From Deltaproteobacteria bacterium (lineage in GTDB: Bacteria; Myxococcota_A; Polyangia; Haliangiales; JADYYK01): 64,000 bases of DNA. Below are positions 6,586 to 15,214 of the stretch, piece by piece; positions within the stretch are counted from its first letter, which is position 1, and the number at the start of each line of letters is the position of its first letter. The position numbers and the translations under genes are program-made. Location of the stretch: NCBI GenBank assembly GCA_020853705.1, contig JADYYK010000210.1:50418-114417 (forward strand), given 5' to 3'. The notes under the pieces were generated by a model. That model ran no database searches and had not been told where the DNA came from. It saw only the letters and a program-made list of their open reading frames with translations.

Positions 6586-9408
6586 ATGAGCGAGAGCGAG
6601 ATCGGCCGCGCCGACGTGCGCACCATCCGCAACGGGTTGGAGGGACGCAAGCTGAACCTGGACGCCGCCATCGCGCGGCTGGCCGATCTGGCCCATGGCG
6701 GCGGCACCCGCGCGGTGCGCGTCGGGGCCTACCGCGCGCTGGGCGAGATCGCGGGGCGCGCGCACGACGCCACCTGGGAGCACGCCGAGAAGGCGGCCTG
6801 GGTGCTGCTGGCGTGCACCGGCCATGTCGACGCGCCGGCCGAGCGGCGCGGCCTCTTGCTGGCGATGGGGCGCGCGTTTCGCAACGTGTGGCTGATGCCG
6901 TTCGTGCACAGCCGCCTGGATGACGAGGAGGCCGTGATGGCGACCGCGATCGCGGCCGCCGGTGGCCTCGGCTTCGCGGGGCTGGAGGAGGCGCTGGCGT
7001 CGCGCTTCCTCAACCCGGAGGCCGCACCGGCGCTGCGCCTGGCGGCCATCCAGGCGCTCGGCCACATGGGCGCGTCCAGCGCGGCCGCGCGGCTGGTGCC
7101 CTTCATCCACGAGAGCGCGGCGGCGCCCCAGGAGGCCGCGGCGGCGCTGGGGGCGCTGACCGAGATCCGGTCGCCGGTCGGCGTCGAGGCCGCGGTCGCG
7201 GTGCTGGAGCGCGATCCCGAGCGCGAGGTCCTGCTGGCGGGGATCCGCTACCTGGCCGAGATGGGGCGCCTCGAGGTCATCCCGCACCTGCGCCGCCTGG
7301 CCCGCGAGGACGACGCCGAGCTGCGCCTGGAGGCGGGGCTGGCGTCGCGCGCGTTCAAGGCCGAGCAGGCGCGCGATCCCGGCGAGCGCATCCTCATCGC
7401 CCTGACCGAGCGCGACCGCATGGTGCGCGCGGTGCTGGCGCGCCGGCTGCGCGGGCTGCCGGTGGCCGAGGTGCTGGAGCAGGCCGAGATGCTGCTCGGC
7501 GATGACCCCGCCGGCGTGGTGCAGATCCTCGGCGAGGTGCGCACCCCCGAGGTGTCGCGCTTCCTCTTGGCGCTGTCGGCGCGCAGCGACCTCGATGATC
7601 TGGTGCGCGCGCGGGCGCTGTCGGCGGTCGAGGCCGACGAGCCCTGGGAGCGCGACGCGCTGGCCGCGGTGATCGCCGATCCGGCCCGCGGCGAGCGCGT
7701 GCGCGCGGCGGCGGCGCAGACCATGGGCGCCTTCGCGCGGCTGCCCGAGCTGTTCGCCAAGCTGGGGCCGCTGACGGCCGATCCGTCGCCGCTGATCCGC
7801 GGCGCCTTCCTGTGGGCGCTGCAGCTCGGGGCGCACCCCACCCGGATGAGCCCCGACGAGCGCAAGCGCTGCGAGGAGGCCCTGTCGCGCGGCCTCGGCG
7901 ACCCCGACATCGCGGTGCGCCGGCGCGCCGCCTATGTCGTCGGCAACCTCGGCCTCGGCGCGCTGGCGCCGCAGCTGATCGCGATGGCCAAGCAGGAGAC
8001 CGAGCGGCCCGAGCTGCGCGTGGCCGCCTTCGTCGGCCTGACCGAGCTCGCGCAGCCCGCGGTGTTCATCGACCTGCTGGCGCTGCTGCGCCGCGAGGAG
8101 CACCCCGACGCGGTGGCCGCCGCCAGCCGGGCCGTGGCGGCCACCGTGCTGGCGGCCCGCGCGGCCACGGCGCGCGGCGAGAGCGCGCCCAAGCTGGAGT
8201 TCGATCACCTGGCCGGCAAGCTGGCCGCGATGCTCAAGGCCGAGGACGCCGTGGTGCGCGGCGCGGCGGTGCGCCTGTGCGGCCTGGCCGGCGGCGCGGT
8301 GCCGGCGACGGCGCTGCTGCCGCTGCTGGAGGATGGCAACGCGCGCGTGCGCGAGCAGGCCATCACCGCGCTGGGGCGGCTGGGCGCCGGCGAGGCCGAG
8401 GCGCCGCTGCTGGCGGCGCTGGAGGATCCCGATCCAGGCGTGCACGAGCGCGCCGCCGAGGCGCTGCTGTCGCTGCCCGGGCGCAAGGTGCTCGACAAGC
8501 TGCTGGCCTGGGTCTCGGGTGAAGGCGACGCCGAGGCGCGCCAGGCGGTGGCGGCGCGCATCACGGTGCCGGCGGCGGAGCGCGAGGCGGTGCTGCCGCT
8601 GGTCAGCGCGGCGCTGGAGCGGCTCGAGGTCACCGACCCGACGTACGAGGCACTGATCGAGCTCAAGCTGAAGCTGCTGGAGAGCGCGCCGCGCGGCGGC
8701 GCCGGAGGCACCGCCCCCACCGCTGGCGCAGCGACGGCGGTCAACGTCGACGCCGCCATCATCGCGCTGTTCCCGACCTACGCGCAGCTCGGCAAGGTGC
8801 GCGGCTTCGAGCCGCTGGGGCGCAGCCTGCGCACCGCCGAGGCGCTGTATCACACCGCCACCGGCCTGGCCGACGCCGACCTGTCGCCGCCCATCGTGCT
8901 GTGGATGAAGACCCTGGAGGGCTACACCCACGCCTGGCTGTCGGGCAAGATGCTCAACCTCCAGAAGGACCCGATGTCGCTGTACGCCTATGTCGATGGC
9001 GTGCTCGGCGACGCCTGGCCGACCTACCAGCGCTTCATCCATGATCGCTGGAGCGACAACGTCGACATGGGCAAGACCCGCGTCGAGCTGCCGCTGCGCT
9101 CGGTGCCCAACGCGCTGCGCGACTACCAGGAGCGCCGCCCGCGTCGCCTCGACTCACCGCTGTCGGTCACCGACTGGGCGCGCATCATGCTGTTCTTCGC
9201 CGTCGATCACCCCGCCGGCGTGCGCAACCTGTTCAAGGTCGCGGGCAAGAACGCCGACACCGTGGTGCGCCTGTGCCACCGCCTGCACACCCTGGCCGCG
9301 GTGCGCAACGTCGTCACCCACCGCGCCGCCGCCGGCAGCGCCACCCTGGAGGCCTTCCGCAAGGCCTACTACCAGGCCTTCGAAGACCTGACCAAACTCG
9401 CGGGCTGA
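6586..9408 (+). CDS. HEAT-repeat scaffold with C-terminal HEPN-like domain
   Basis: A 940-residue protein. Residues about 25-710 are consecutive HEAT/PBS-lyase-type helical repeats, with recurring patterns such as AVRVGAYRALGEIAG, ALRLAAIQALGHMG, DIAVRRRAAYVVGNLG and NARVREQAITALGRLG. An Ala/Gly/Thr linker leads to a distinct helical C-terminal domain of about 200 residues (from DAAIIALFPTYAQLG). Its last helix pair contains the sequence AAVRNVVTHRAA, in which R907-N908 and H912 form an Rx4H motif like that of HEPN domains (RNases, or non-catalytic helical domains). The role is unknown; HEAT arrays bind protein partners, and the tail could be an effector or dimerisation unit. An AGGGGG Shine-Dalgarno lies just upstream of the ATG. 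A perfect hairpin encloses the stop codon. Confidence 0.8.
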   Translation: MSESEIGRADVRTIRNGLEGRKLNLDAAIARLADLAHGGGTRAVRVGAYRALGEIAGRAHDATWEHAEKAAWVLLACTGHVDAPAERRGLLLAMGRAFRNVWLMPFVHSRLDDEEAVMATAIAAAGGLGFAGLEEALASRFLNPEAAPALRLAAIQALGHMGASSAAARLVPFIHESAAAPQEAAAALGALTEIRSPVGVEAAVAVLERDPEREVLLAGIRYLAEMGRLEVIPHLRRLAREDDAELRLEAGLASRAFKAEQARDPGERILIALTERDRMVRAVLARRLRGLPVAEVLEQAEMLLGDDPAGVVQILGEVRTPEVSRFLLALSARSDLDDLVRARALSAVEADEPWERDALAAVIADPARGERVRAAAAQTMGAFARLPELFAKLGPLTADPSPLIRGAFLWALQLGAHPTRMSPDERKRCEEALSRGLGDPDIAVRRRAAYVVGNLGLGALAPQLIAMAKQETERPELRVAAFVGLTELAQPAVFIDLLALLRREEHPDAVAAASRAVAATVLAARAATARGESAPKLEFDHLAGKLAAMLKAEDAVVRGAAVRLCGLAGGAVPATALLPLLEDGNARVREQAITALGRLGAGEAEAPLLAALEDPDPGVHERAAEALLSLPGRKVLDKLLAWVSGEGDAEARQAVAARITVPAAEREAVLPLVSAALERLEVTDPTYEALIELKLKLLESAPRGGAGGTAPTAGAATAVNVDAAIIALFPTYAQLGKVRGFEPLGRSLRTAEALYHTATGLADADLSPPIVLWMKTLEGYTHAWLSGKMLNLQKDPMSLYAYVDGVLGDAWPTYQRFIHDRWSDNVDMGKTRVELPLRSVPNALRDYQERRPRRLDSPLSVTDWARIMLFFAVDHPAGVRNLFKVAGKNADTVVRLCHRLHTLAAVRNVVTHRAAAGSATLEAFRKAYYQAFEDLTKLAG

Positions 9409-9421
9409 ACCCGCGAGTTTG
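9393..9421 (+). terminator. Perfect 12-bp hairpin enclosing the HEAT gene stop codon
   Basis: CAAACTCGCGGG (9393-9404) pairs perfectly with CCCGCGAGTTTG (9410-9421), with CTGAA in the loop; the TGA stop lies in that loop. The descending arm ends in TTTG, so it resembles an intrinsic terminator with a short U run. Confidence 0.65.
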
Positions 9422-9428
9422 TCCGGCT

Positions 9429-9481
<53 letters not shown>

Positions 9482-9592
9482 CTCGTGTTCTCCCTGTCAC
9501 GCCCGACGTTGCCTTTCACAACCCCGGCTGCTCCAGTCGCCCCTACCCTGCTCCACGATCCCGCGTAGTTACCCCGAGGCACGGCGCTCGCA

Positions 9593-10951
9593 ATGGCTGC
9601 CCTCGCCATGTCCGCCCGCCTGCTCTCGATGTCCGCCCTTTGCATCATCACGGCCGCTGCCGTCACCGGCTGCAGCTTCGACCCCGGCGCCCCGGGCGAC
9701 GCCGTGCCTGCAGACGCGCCGTCGCTCGCCGACGGCAAGGCCGACGGTGGCGATCGCGCCGACCGCGCCTGCCAGGTCGTGCTCGACAACCTGCGCCACC
9801 CCGGCGGCCCCGACGGTGTGGTGACGCGCGACGCTCGCGCCTGGTGGGTCTTCGAGGGCCTGGTGCGCGCCCCCGGCGCGCCCGCCGGCGCCACCGTCCA
9901 TGTCCTCTATGGCAGCGGCTCGTCGTGGTGGTCGGTCGCCGCGCAGCCCGACGTCGCGGGCTACCGCTTCCGCCTCGAGCAGAACACCATCGCCGACGGC
10001 CTCAGCGCGGGCGCCCTGTCGCGCAGCCAGCTGCGCGTCATCCCCTACCTCGCGGTCGCCGGCGGCCGCGTCTTCGATCACAACCGGGTGCCCGGCGACC
10101 TCGACACCTACGTGGTCTCGGCCGCCAGCGCCTGGGGCGTCGCCGCCGACAGCGGAAGCTGCCCCGCGCGCGCCGCCACCCTGCGCTTCACCGGCGACTT
10201 CCGCGTCGAGCAGCGCGGCGCCCTGACCCCGGGCGGCAGCCTCACCATCGAGTACGCCGCCGACCGCCTGACCACCTGCCGCGGCACCCACAACGGCTTC
10301 CCGGCCTGGGACCTGCGCGCCTACGTGCGCTTCGTCGACGGCACCCAGACCGACGGCACGCTGCGCGCCTTCGTCAGCGACATGGGCCGCCCGACCACGG
10401 CGTTCACCCCGGTCGCCTTCACCACCAGCATCCCGAACCAGCCCGGCCTGGCCCAGATCTGGTTCGCGTCGACCGGGATCGGCTGCGCCGGCTACGACTC
10501 CGACTACGGGCGCAACTACCGCTTCGACGTGGTGACCCCGCCCGCGGCGCCGGCGTGGGCCGGCGATCTCGGCGGCTCCTTCAACCGCGCCTGCGAGCAC
10601 ACCACGATCACGCCCGACCAGAGCGTCGACAGCTACGTCATGGAGCGCGCCTGCATGTTCATCGACGCCGACGTCTACGTGCCCGGCCTGACCGACGGCC
10701 AGGCCCCGCGCCCGGGCCATGTCGTCGCCGAGGCGCTGTGGGCGCTCGACAGCGCCGCGCCGCGCAGCGTCGCGCTCAGCTTCATCGGGCGCGTCGGCAA
10801 CAACTACCGTTACCGCTTCGAGGTCCCGCGTGAGGAGCTGCGTCGCCTGCCCTGGCAGCGCGCGACCTACCGGCTGCGCTTCAGCACCAACCCGGGCGAC
10901 GCCGCCGGCTGGCTCGAGGGCGGCGCCGGCACCTTGACGCGCAACTTCTGA
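9593..10951 (+). CDS. Large secreted lipoprotein, possibly DUF6209-like
   Basis: A 452-residue protein. The leader ends in VTGC (Cys27), giving a lipoprotein, followed by an acidic Ala/Asp linker. Two similar beta-rich halves follow: one around residues 62-190 (AWWVFEGLVRAPGAPAG, VHVLYGSGSSWWS) and one around 200-330 with GGSLTIEYAADRLTTCRGTHNG and WDLRAYVRFVDG. A third segment repeats themes of the first (FNRACEHTTITPDQSVDSYVMERACMFIDADVYVPGL). The middle part resembles proteins I associate with DUF6209, found in myxobacteria, but this is from memory. No catalytic motif is seen. A second ATG five codons in is also possible. Confidence 0.65.
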   Translation: MAALAMSARLLSMSALCIITAAAVTGCSFDPGAPGDAVPADAPSLADGKADGGDRADRACQVVLDNLRHPGGPDGVVTRDARAWWVFEGLVRAPGAPAGATVHVLYGSGSSWWSVAAQPDVAGYRFRLEQNTIADGLSAGALSRSQLRVIPYLAVAGGRVFDHNRVPGDLDTYVVSAASAWGVAADSGSCPARAATLRFTGDFRVEQRGALTPGGSLTIEYAADRLTTCRGTHNGFPAWDLRAYVRFVDGTQTDGTLRAFVSDMGRPTTAFTPVAFTTSIPNQPGLAQIWFASTGIGCAGYDSDYGRNYRFDVVTPPAAPAWAGDLGGSFNRACEHTTITPDQSVDSYVMERACMFIDADVYVPGLTDGQAPRPGHVVAEALWALDSAAPRSVALSFIGRVGNNYRYRFEVPREELRRLPWQRATYRLRFSTNPGDAAGWLEGGAGTLTRNF

Positions 10952-10972
10952 GGCACGCTTTGCGCCCCGGCG

Positions 10973-10989
10973 CTGGCACAAGCTGCCAG
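10973..10989 (+). terminator. Short hairpin after the 9593-10951 gene
   Basis: CTGGCA pairs with TGCCAG around CAAGC, 22 bp past the stop. No U tract follows, so this is only a weak terminator candidate. Confidence 0.35.
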
Positions 10990-11084
10990 GGCGTCCAGGC
11001 CGCCGGGTTCAATTCCTCGACCACGTCCAACTCTTGAGCAGCGCCGCCGCGCCGCGTCGTCGTCAATTCGCCCAGCTCCGGTCG

Positions 11085-11104
11085 GACCACTTCATGCAGT
11101 GGTC
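11085..11104 (+). promoter_or_regulatory. Inverted repeat just upstream of the lipase-like gene
   Basis: GACCACT (11085-11091) and AGTGGTC (11098-11104) form a perfect 7-bp inverted repeat around TCATGC, ending 8 bp before the ATG at 11113. It could be an operator or a hairpin that covers the ribosome-binding region. It is the only dyad I noticed in the 10990-11112 gap. Confidence 0.4.
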
Positions 11105-11112
11105 TGTGATCC

Positions 11113-13194
11113 ATGACAAACCGGCGGCGACTCACCCTGGTGTCCGTGGTTGTCTCACTCGCGGCCCTCTGCGTCATGGCCGCACCAGCCCGCGCCTGGT
11201 ACCAGTACGGCTCGGCGAGCTACAGCTACGCCTACGCCCCGACCTACCAGGCCGCGGTGTCGGACTGCGACGACTGCATCACCACGGTGGCGCTGCCGTT
11301 CGCGTTCCCCTACTACGGGCGCTCGTTCACCACGGTGACCATCTCGTCGAACGGCGTCATGCGGCTGGGCAGCTACAGCGACGGCAGCTCGATGTTCTAC
11401 AATGCGCAGCTCGGCTATGACGGCAACGGGTCGTACAACTACCCGCTGATCGCGCCGCTGTGGGACGACTGGGACACCCTCAAGGGCGGCTCGATCTACG
11501 CCGGTCGCTCGGGCAGCACCGGCCCCTTCGTGGTCGAGTGGTACGGCGTGCAGCACCACTCCCAGACCTCCGGTGCGGGCTACACCTTCGAGGCCAAGCT
11601 GTTCCCCGACGGCGGCATCGAGTTCCACTACATGTCGGTCGACAACGGGCAGGCGTTCGATCGCGGCGCCTCCGCCACTGTGGGCTACCAGGAGGGCGGC
11701 ACCACGGTGGGCCTCGGCCACAGCTACAACTCGCCCTCGGTGTGGAGCTCGAGCGCGCTGCGCTGGAACCACCCGGGCAAGGTCGGCTTCTACGCCAAGG
11801 TGCAGGACGGCGTGCGCCCGACCCCGCTGCCGCGCGGCAGCCTCAACCTGACCATGAGCTACGTGTGCATCCGCGGCCTCGGCTTCACCACCGGCTCGGT
11901 CGGCCTCACCACCGGCACGCACTGGTCGGCGTCGACCATGAACACCACCTCGTCGAGCTGCCAGTATGGCGACACCATGAGCGCGGGCGTCAGCTTCGGC
12001 GGAGCCACCGACGGCTATGACGTCGTCACGCTGCCGTTCGGCTCGGTGCGCAGCGTGACCTCGGGCCTGTACTACTTCCAGTTCAGACAGGACTTCACGC
12101 CGAAACCCGACGTGGCGCCGCGCTGGGACTATGTGTGGAACGTGAGCGGCGGCCAGGTCAACGTGAAGTCGAAGCTCGACTACTGGACCAGTGGGCCGCT
12201 CGACAAGCCCATCCTCATCATCACCGGGTTCGACCCGCTGAACGAGGACTCGACCGCCAGCTACCTGGCCCTGATGACCGGCCTGGTGCGCCCGTTGATG
12301 GCCGAGGGCTTCGACGTCGGCATCGGCAAGTTCGCCTACGGCAACCTGAACCTGACCTGGTTCCGCGACGAGACCGGGCGCTGGATCAACGACGCCTATG
12401 CGCGCTCGGGCAACCACAAGGTGCAGGTCGCCGGCGTCAGCATGGGCGGGATCGTGCTGCGCCACACCCTGGCGACCAACTACTTCGGCTCGGCCAACAA
12501 CGTGTCGGCCTGGTACTCGGTCGACTCGCCGCAGAAGGGCGCCAACCTGGGCCGCGGCAACATCGGCGTCCAGAACCTGGTGCTGTGCAACAAGTCGTCG
12601 TCGGATCCGGCCTACAAGAAGCTGTTCTCGGCGCCGTCGGCCGACATGAACATGCGCTGGGTGACCAGCTGCTCGTGCGACGACGAGCCGGAGAACTCGC
12701 GCTGCAGCAGCACCGCGGCCAACCATGACGCCTACTACAACAGCGTGGGCTGGCCCTCGAGCAGCATCCCGCGCTATGCGGTCGCCTTCGGTGACGGCAC
12801 CGGGACCTGGAACGCGGTGGGCAGCGGCAAGCTGTACGACTTCTACTACGGCGGCACCTGCAGCGACGACGGCGACTGGAACGGCGGCTCGCGCGACATC
12901 ATGGCGGGGTCGAAGTACCTCGACGCCGCGCAGGTCAACAGCTCGAAGGACCACTGGTGGTGCGGCAACAGCGGCGTGCGCCTGGTCTGGGAGCCGGCCT
13001 TCATCAACGTCGACTCCGCGCTGGCCGGCGTGACCACCCCGGAGTACGACGCCGAGGGCACCAGCGCGCCGAACTACACTGTCTCGGTGACGCGCTGGAA
13101 CGGCTGGTACGCCAACGACTGGAACGAGTACCACAAGGTGGTCAGCTCCGGGATCATCAACCAGATCATGGCCTGGGCGAGGATCTACCAGTGA
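11113..13194 (+). CDS. Secreted two-domain protein with alpha/beta-hydrolase (lipase-like) C-terminus
   Basis: A 693-residue exported protein. A Sec signal (about 1-28, ending APARA) leads to an N-terminal beta domain with VALPFAFPYYGRSFTTVTISSNG and PLIAPLWDDWD, the pattern of NIDO-like or cell-surface beta-sandwich domains (about 50-220). A middle segment with paired cysteines follows. From about residue 370 an alpha/beta-hydrolase begins: PILIITGFDPLNEDS, then the nucleophile elbow G441-V-S443-M-G and WYSVDSPQKGANLG. The order resembles PGAP1/DUF676-type lipases and esterases. A cysteine-rich stretch (CSCDDEPENSRC) lies downstream. The substrate is unknown, but an extracellular lipid or ester is plausible. 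The ATG at 11113 begins the signal peptide. Confidence 0.75.
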   Translation: MTNRRRLTLVSVVVSLAALCVMAAPARAWYQYGSASYSYAYAPTYQAAVSDCDDCITTVALPFAFPYYGRSFTTVTISSNGVMRLGSYSDGSSMFYNAQLGYDGNGSYNYPLIAPLWDDWDTLKGGSIYAGRSGSTGPFVVEWYGVQHHSQTSGAGYTFEAKLFPDGGIEFHYMSVDNGQAFDRGASATVGYQEGGTTVGLGHSYNSPSVWSSSALRWNHPGKVGFYAKVQDGVRPTPLPRGSLNLTMSYVCIRGLGFTTGSVGLTTGTHWSASTMNTTSSSCQYGDTMSAGVSFGGATDGYDVVTLPFGSVRSVTSGLYYFQFRQDFTPKPDVAPRWDYVWNVSGGQVNVKSKLDYWTSGPLDKPILIITGFDPLNEDSTASYLALMTGLVRPLMAEGFDVGIGKFAYGNLNLTWFRDETGRWINDAYARSGNHKVQVAGVSMGGIVLRHTLATNYFGSANNVSAWYSVDSPQKGANLGRGNIGVQNLVLCNKSSSDPAYKKLFSAPSADMNMRWVTSCSCDDEPENSRCSSTAANHDAYYNSVGWPSSSIPRYAVAFGDGTGTWNAVGSGKLYDFYYGGTCSDDGDWNGGSRDIMAGSKYLDAAQVNSSKDHWWCGNSGVRLVWEPAFINVDSALAGVTTPEYDAEGTSAPNYTVSVTRWNGWYANDWNEYHKVVSSGIINQIMAWARIYQ

Positions 13195-13266
13195 CAGGAA
13201 GCGGTATCGCGACGTCGTGAGCGCAGGCATCATGATGGTGGCCCCGGTGCGGGCCTGCCCCAGGCC

Positions 13267-14421
13267 GTGACCTCCACGCGAGCACAGCGACGGTTGGCGA
13301 TCGGGCTGGCGCTCGCGGGCGTCCTGGCCGCGGGGCTGGCGTACGCGCTGTGGCCCCGGGGCGTGACCGGCAAGCGGCGGGCGCGCGCGCCGTCGGCAGG
13401 GGTGCGCGTGGCCGCCGGCGACACGCTGGCGGTGACCGTGCGCGCGCTGCCCCGCGACGTCAGCATCGGCGGCGAGATCGTCGTCGCCGCCGAGGTGCTG
13501 CGCGGCCGCGGGCGCCCTGGCAAGCTGACGCTGAGCTGGCGCAGCAACGCCGGGCGCTTCGCCGACGAGACCGCCACGACCACGACCTGGCGCGCCCCGG
13601 CCCAGCCGGGCGACTACACCGTCGGGGTGGTGGCGCGCGACGACGCCGGCGAGGAGCGCGGCAGCGTGCGCGTCTCGGTGGTGCTGCCCATGGCCAAAGG
13701 CGACCTGCCCGAGGCGCTGCGGGCCGCGCTGGCGCTGGGGGGGCCGCCACCGCCGCCCGACTTCGGCGAGCGCGAGCAGCAGCTGCGCGCGGTGGGCGCC
13801 CGGCGCGACACCCTGGATGACCGGCAGCGCGCGCAGATCGCGATGGAGCAGCTCGGCCAGCTGCTGCTCGACGCCGGGCGCTACGAGGAGGCGCTGGCGG
13901 TGTGGCGCGAGCTGACCGCGACCATGCTGCCGACCGATCCGCTGTGGCGGCGCTATCGCGAGCGCCTCGGCACGGCCGCGTTCTTTCTGGGACTGGAAAG
14001 CGAGGCCATCGCGGCGTTCCAGGACGCGGGCGACCATGCCAGCGGGATGTCGGGCTACTACCTGGGCGACATGCTGGCGCGACGCGGCCAGGTCGACCAG
14101 GCCATCGGGGCCTACGCGCTGGCCTCGCGCGGCGAGCGCCGCTTCGCCGACCCGGTACTGCGCCTGGCCCAGCTGGAGCTGGAGCGCGGCCACGGCGAGG
14201 CGGCCATCGCCGCGCTGATCGAGCACGCGCCCTTCCTGGGGCGGACCCGGATCCTGGAGCGGCTCGAGAGCGAGCCGGGGCTGGCCCCGCTGGCCATCGC
14301 GCTGGAGCAAAGCGGACGCAGCGACGAGCTGGTCGAGGCGCAGACCATCCCGGTGGTGGCGGAGACGCCGCAGGTCATCGGGGACGGCCCGGTCAGCGTG
14401 CGCGAGGCGACCGGACCATGA
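13267..14421 (+). CDS. Membrane-anchored Ig-like/TPR protein
   Basis: A 384-residue protein starting at GTG. One N-terminal transmembrane helix (about 11-29) is followed by an Arg-rich stretch and a beta-sandwich domain (about 45-140) with LTLSWRSNAGRF and GDYTVGVVARDDAG, typical of Ig-like or PKD-like modules. The second half is helical with TPR-type repeats, for example ALAVWRELTAT and DQAIGAYALASRGERRFADPVLRLAQLELERG. It overlaps the next gene by ATGA, implying one transcript and coupled translation. Both proteins are anchored by a single helix with large extra-cytoplasmic parts. A structural or secretion-scaffold role is only inferred. Confidence 0.7.
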   Translation: MTSTRAQRRLAIGLALAGVLAAGLAYALWPRGVTGKRRARAPSAGVRVAAGDTLAVTVRALPRDVSIGGEIVVAAEVLRGRGRPGKLTLSWRSNAGRFADETATTTTWRAPAQPGDYTVGVVARDDAGEERGSVRVSVVLPMAKGDLPEALRAALALGGPPPPPDFGEREQQLRAVGARRDTLDDRQRAQIAMEQLGQLLLDAGRYEEALAVWRELTATMLPTDPLWRRYRERLGTAAFFLGLESEAIAAFQDAGDHASGMSGYYLGDMLARRGQVDQAIGAYALASRGERRFADPVLRLAQLELERGHGEAAIAALIEHAPFLGRTRILERLESEPGLAPLAIALEQSGRSDELVEAQTIPVVAETPQVIGDGPVSVREATGP

Positions 14422-15188
14422 GCGCGCGCGGCGGCAGGGGCGACGGCGGTCGCGGTCGCGGCGCGGACGCTGGCGGTGCTGGCGGCGGCGGCGCGGGAGG
14501 TGGCCGGTTCTGGCTGGCCGCGGGCGCCGCGGTGCTGGTGCTGGGCCTCGTGCTGCTGGGCTGGGCGGTGCGCGAGCGCAGGCACAAGCAGCGCGCGGTG
14601 GCGGCCGAGGAGCACGCGCACAACGAGGCGGCGCGTGGCGGTGGGCGTGGTGATCGCATCGAGACCAGCCCGGTCGGGGGCCCGCTACCCGAGCCCACCG
14701 TGGCGCCCGCGGCACCTGGTGGCGCCGCGGCGCCTGCGCTGGTGCCCGGTGGTGGACAGCTCGATCCCGGCTCACGTCCCCCTGCGCCTGCGCCCGCGAC
14801 ACCTGGAGCCGTCCCGGTACCGCCTGCCGGACCTGCTGGTGCTGCGCTGGCTCCTGGCGACGAGCCCGGCGGCCCGAGCGACCCTGCCGGCGCGGTCAGC
14901 CCCAACGGCCCCAACACAGCACCGGCCCCGATGGCGCCCGCCGAGGACCGGGCCAGCCGCGTGCGCCTGACCCTGGCCCTGCGCGATCAGCTCGCCGAGC
15001 TCGGGCGGCTGCAGGGCGGCGGCGACGACAAGCTGGCCGGCGCCATCGAGGAGACCCGCGCACGCCTGGCCGAGATGGAGAGCTGGGCCACCCAGCAGGC
15101 CATCACGGCCGCCGAGTGGGCCGCCGCGCGCAGCGAGCTCGAGCGCCTGCGCAAGCAGCCGACCGAGCCGCCGTCGCGCCCGCGCTGA
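14418..15188 (+). CDS. Single-pass membrane protein with Pro/Ala-rich linker and C-terminal coiled coil
   Basis: A 256-residue protein of no recognised family. A Gly/Arg-rich N-terminus (MSARGGRGDGGRGRG) precedes one transmembrane helix (about 32-52, WLAAGAAVLVLGLVLLGWAV) and a basic, Ala-rich segment. Residues about 80-175 are Pro/Ala/Gly-rich and disordered. The C-terminus from about 180 is a long charged helix (VRLTLALRDQLAELGRLQGG, then AIEETRARLAEMESWATQQ and ARSELERLRKQ) that should form a coiled coil. It starts inside the stop of the upstream gene (ATGA). It ends 26 bp before the convergent caspase-like gene. Confidence 0.7.
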   Translation: MSARGGRGDGGRGRGADAGGAGGGGAGGGRFWLAAGAAVLVLGLVLLGWAVRERRHKQRAVAAEEHAHNEAARGGGRGDRIETSPVGGPLPEPTVAPAAPGGAAAPALVPGGGQLDPGSRPPAPAPATPGAVPVPPAGPAGAALAPGDEPGGPSDPAGAVSPNGPNTAPAPMAPAEDRASRVRLTLALRDQLAELGRLQGGGDDKLAGAIEETRARLAEMESWATQQAITAAEWAAARSELERLRKQPTEPPSRPR

Positions 15189-15214
15189 CGCGGCTGGCGA
15201 GAGCTGGAAGGTGG

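Noticed and set aside
5416..9042. A minus-strand open frame of 1208 codons spanning the HEAT gene and the protease
   Set aside because: Only its last 225 codons (the archaemetzincin) are coding; the rest is His/Arg/Gln-rich antisense of the HEAT-repeat gene, an effect of high GC.
10999..11012. GGGTTCAATTCC, resembling a tRNA T-loop
   Set aside because: Flanking bases do not form the T stem, acceptor stem or anticodon arm; no tRNA can be folded here.
11155..14802. Minus-strand open frame of 1215 codons
   Set aside because: Antisense of the lipase-like, TPR and coiled-coil genes; His/Arg/Ala-rich with no motif.
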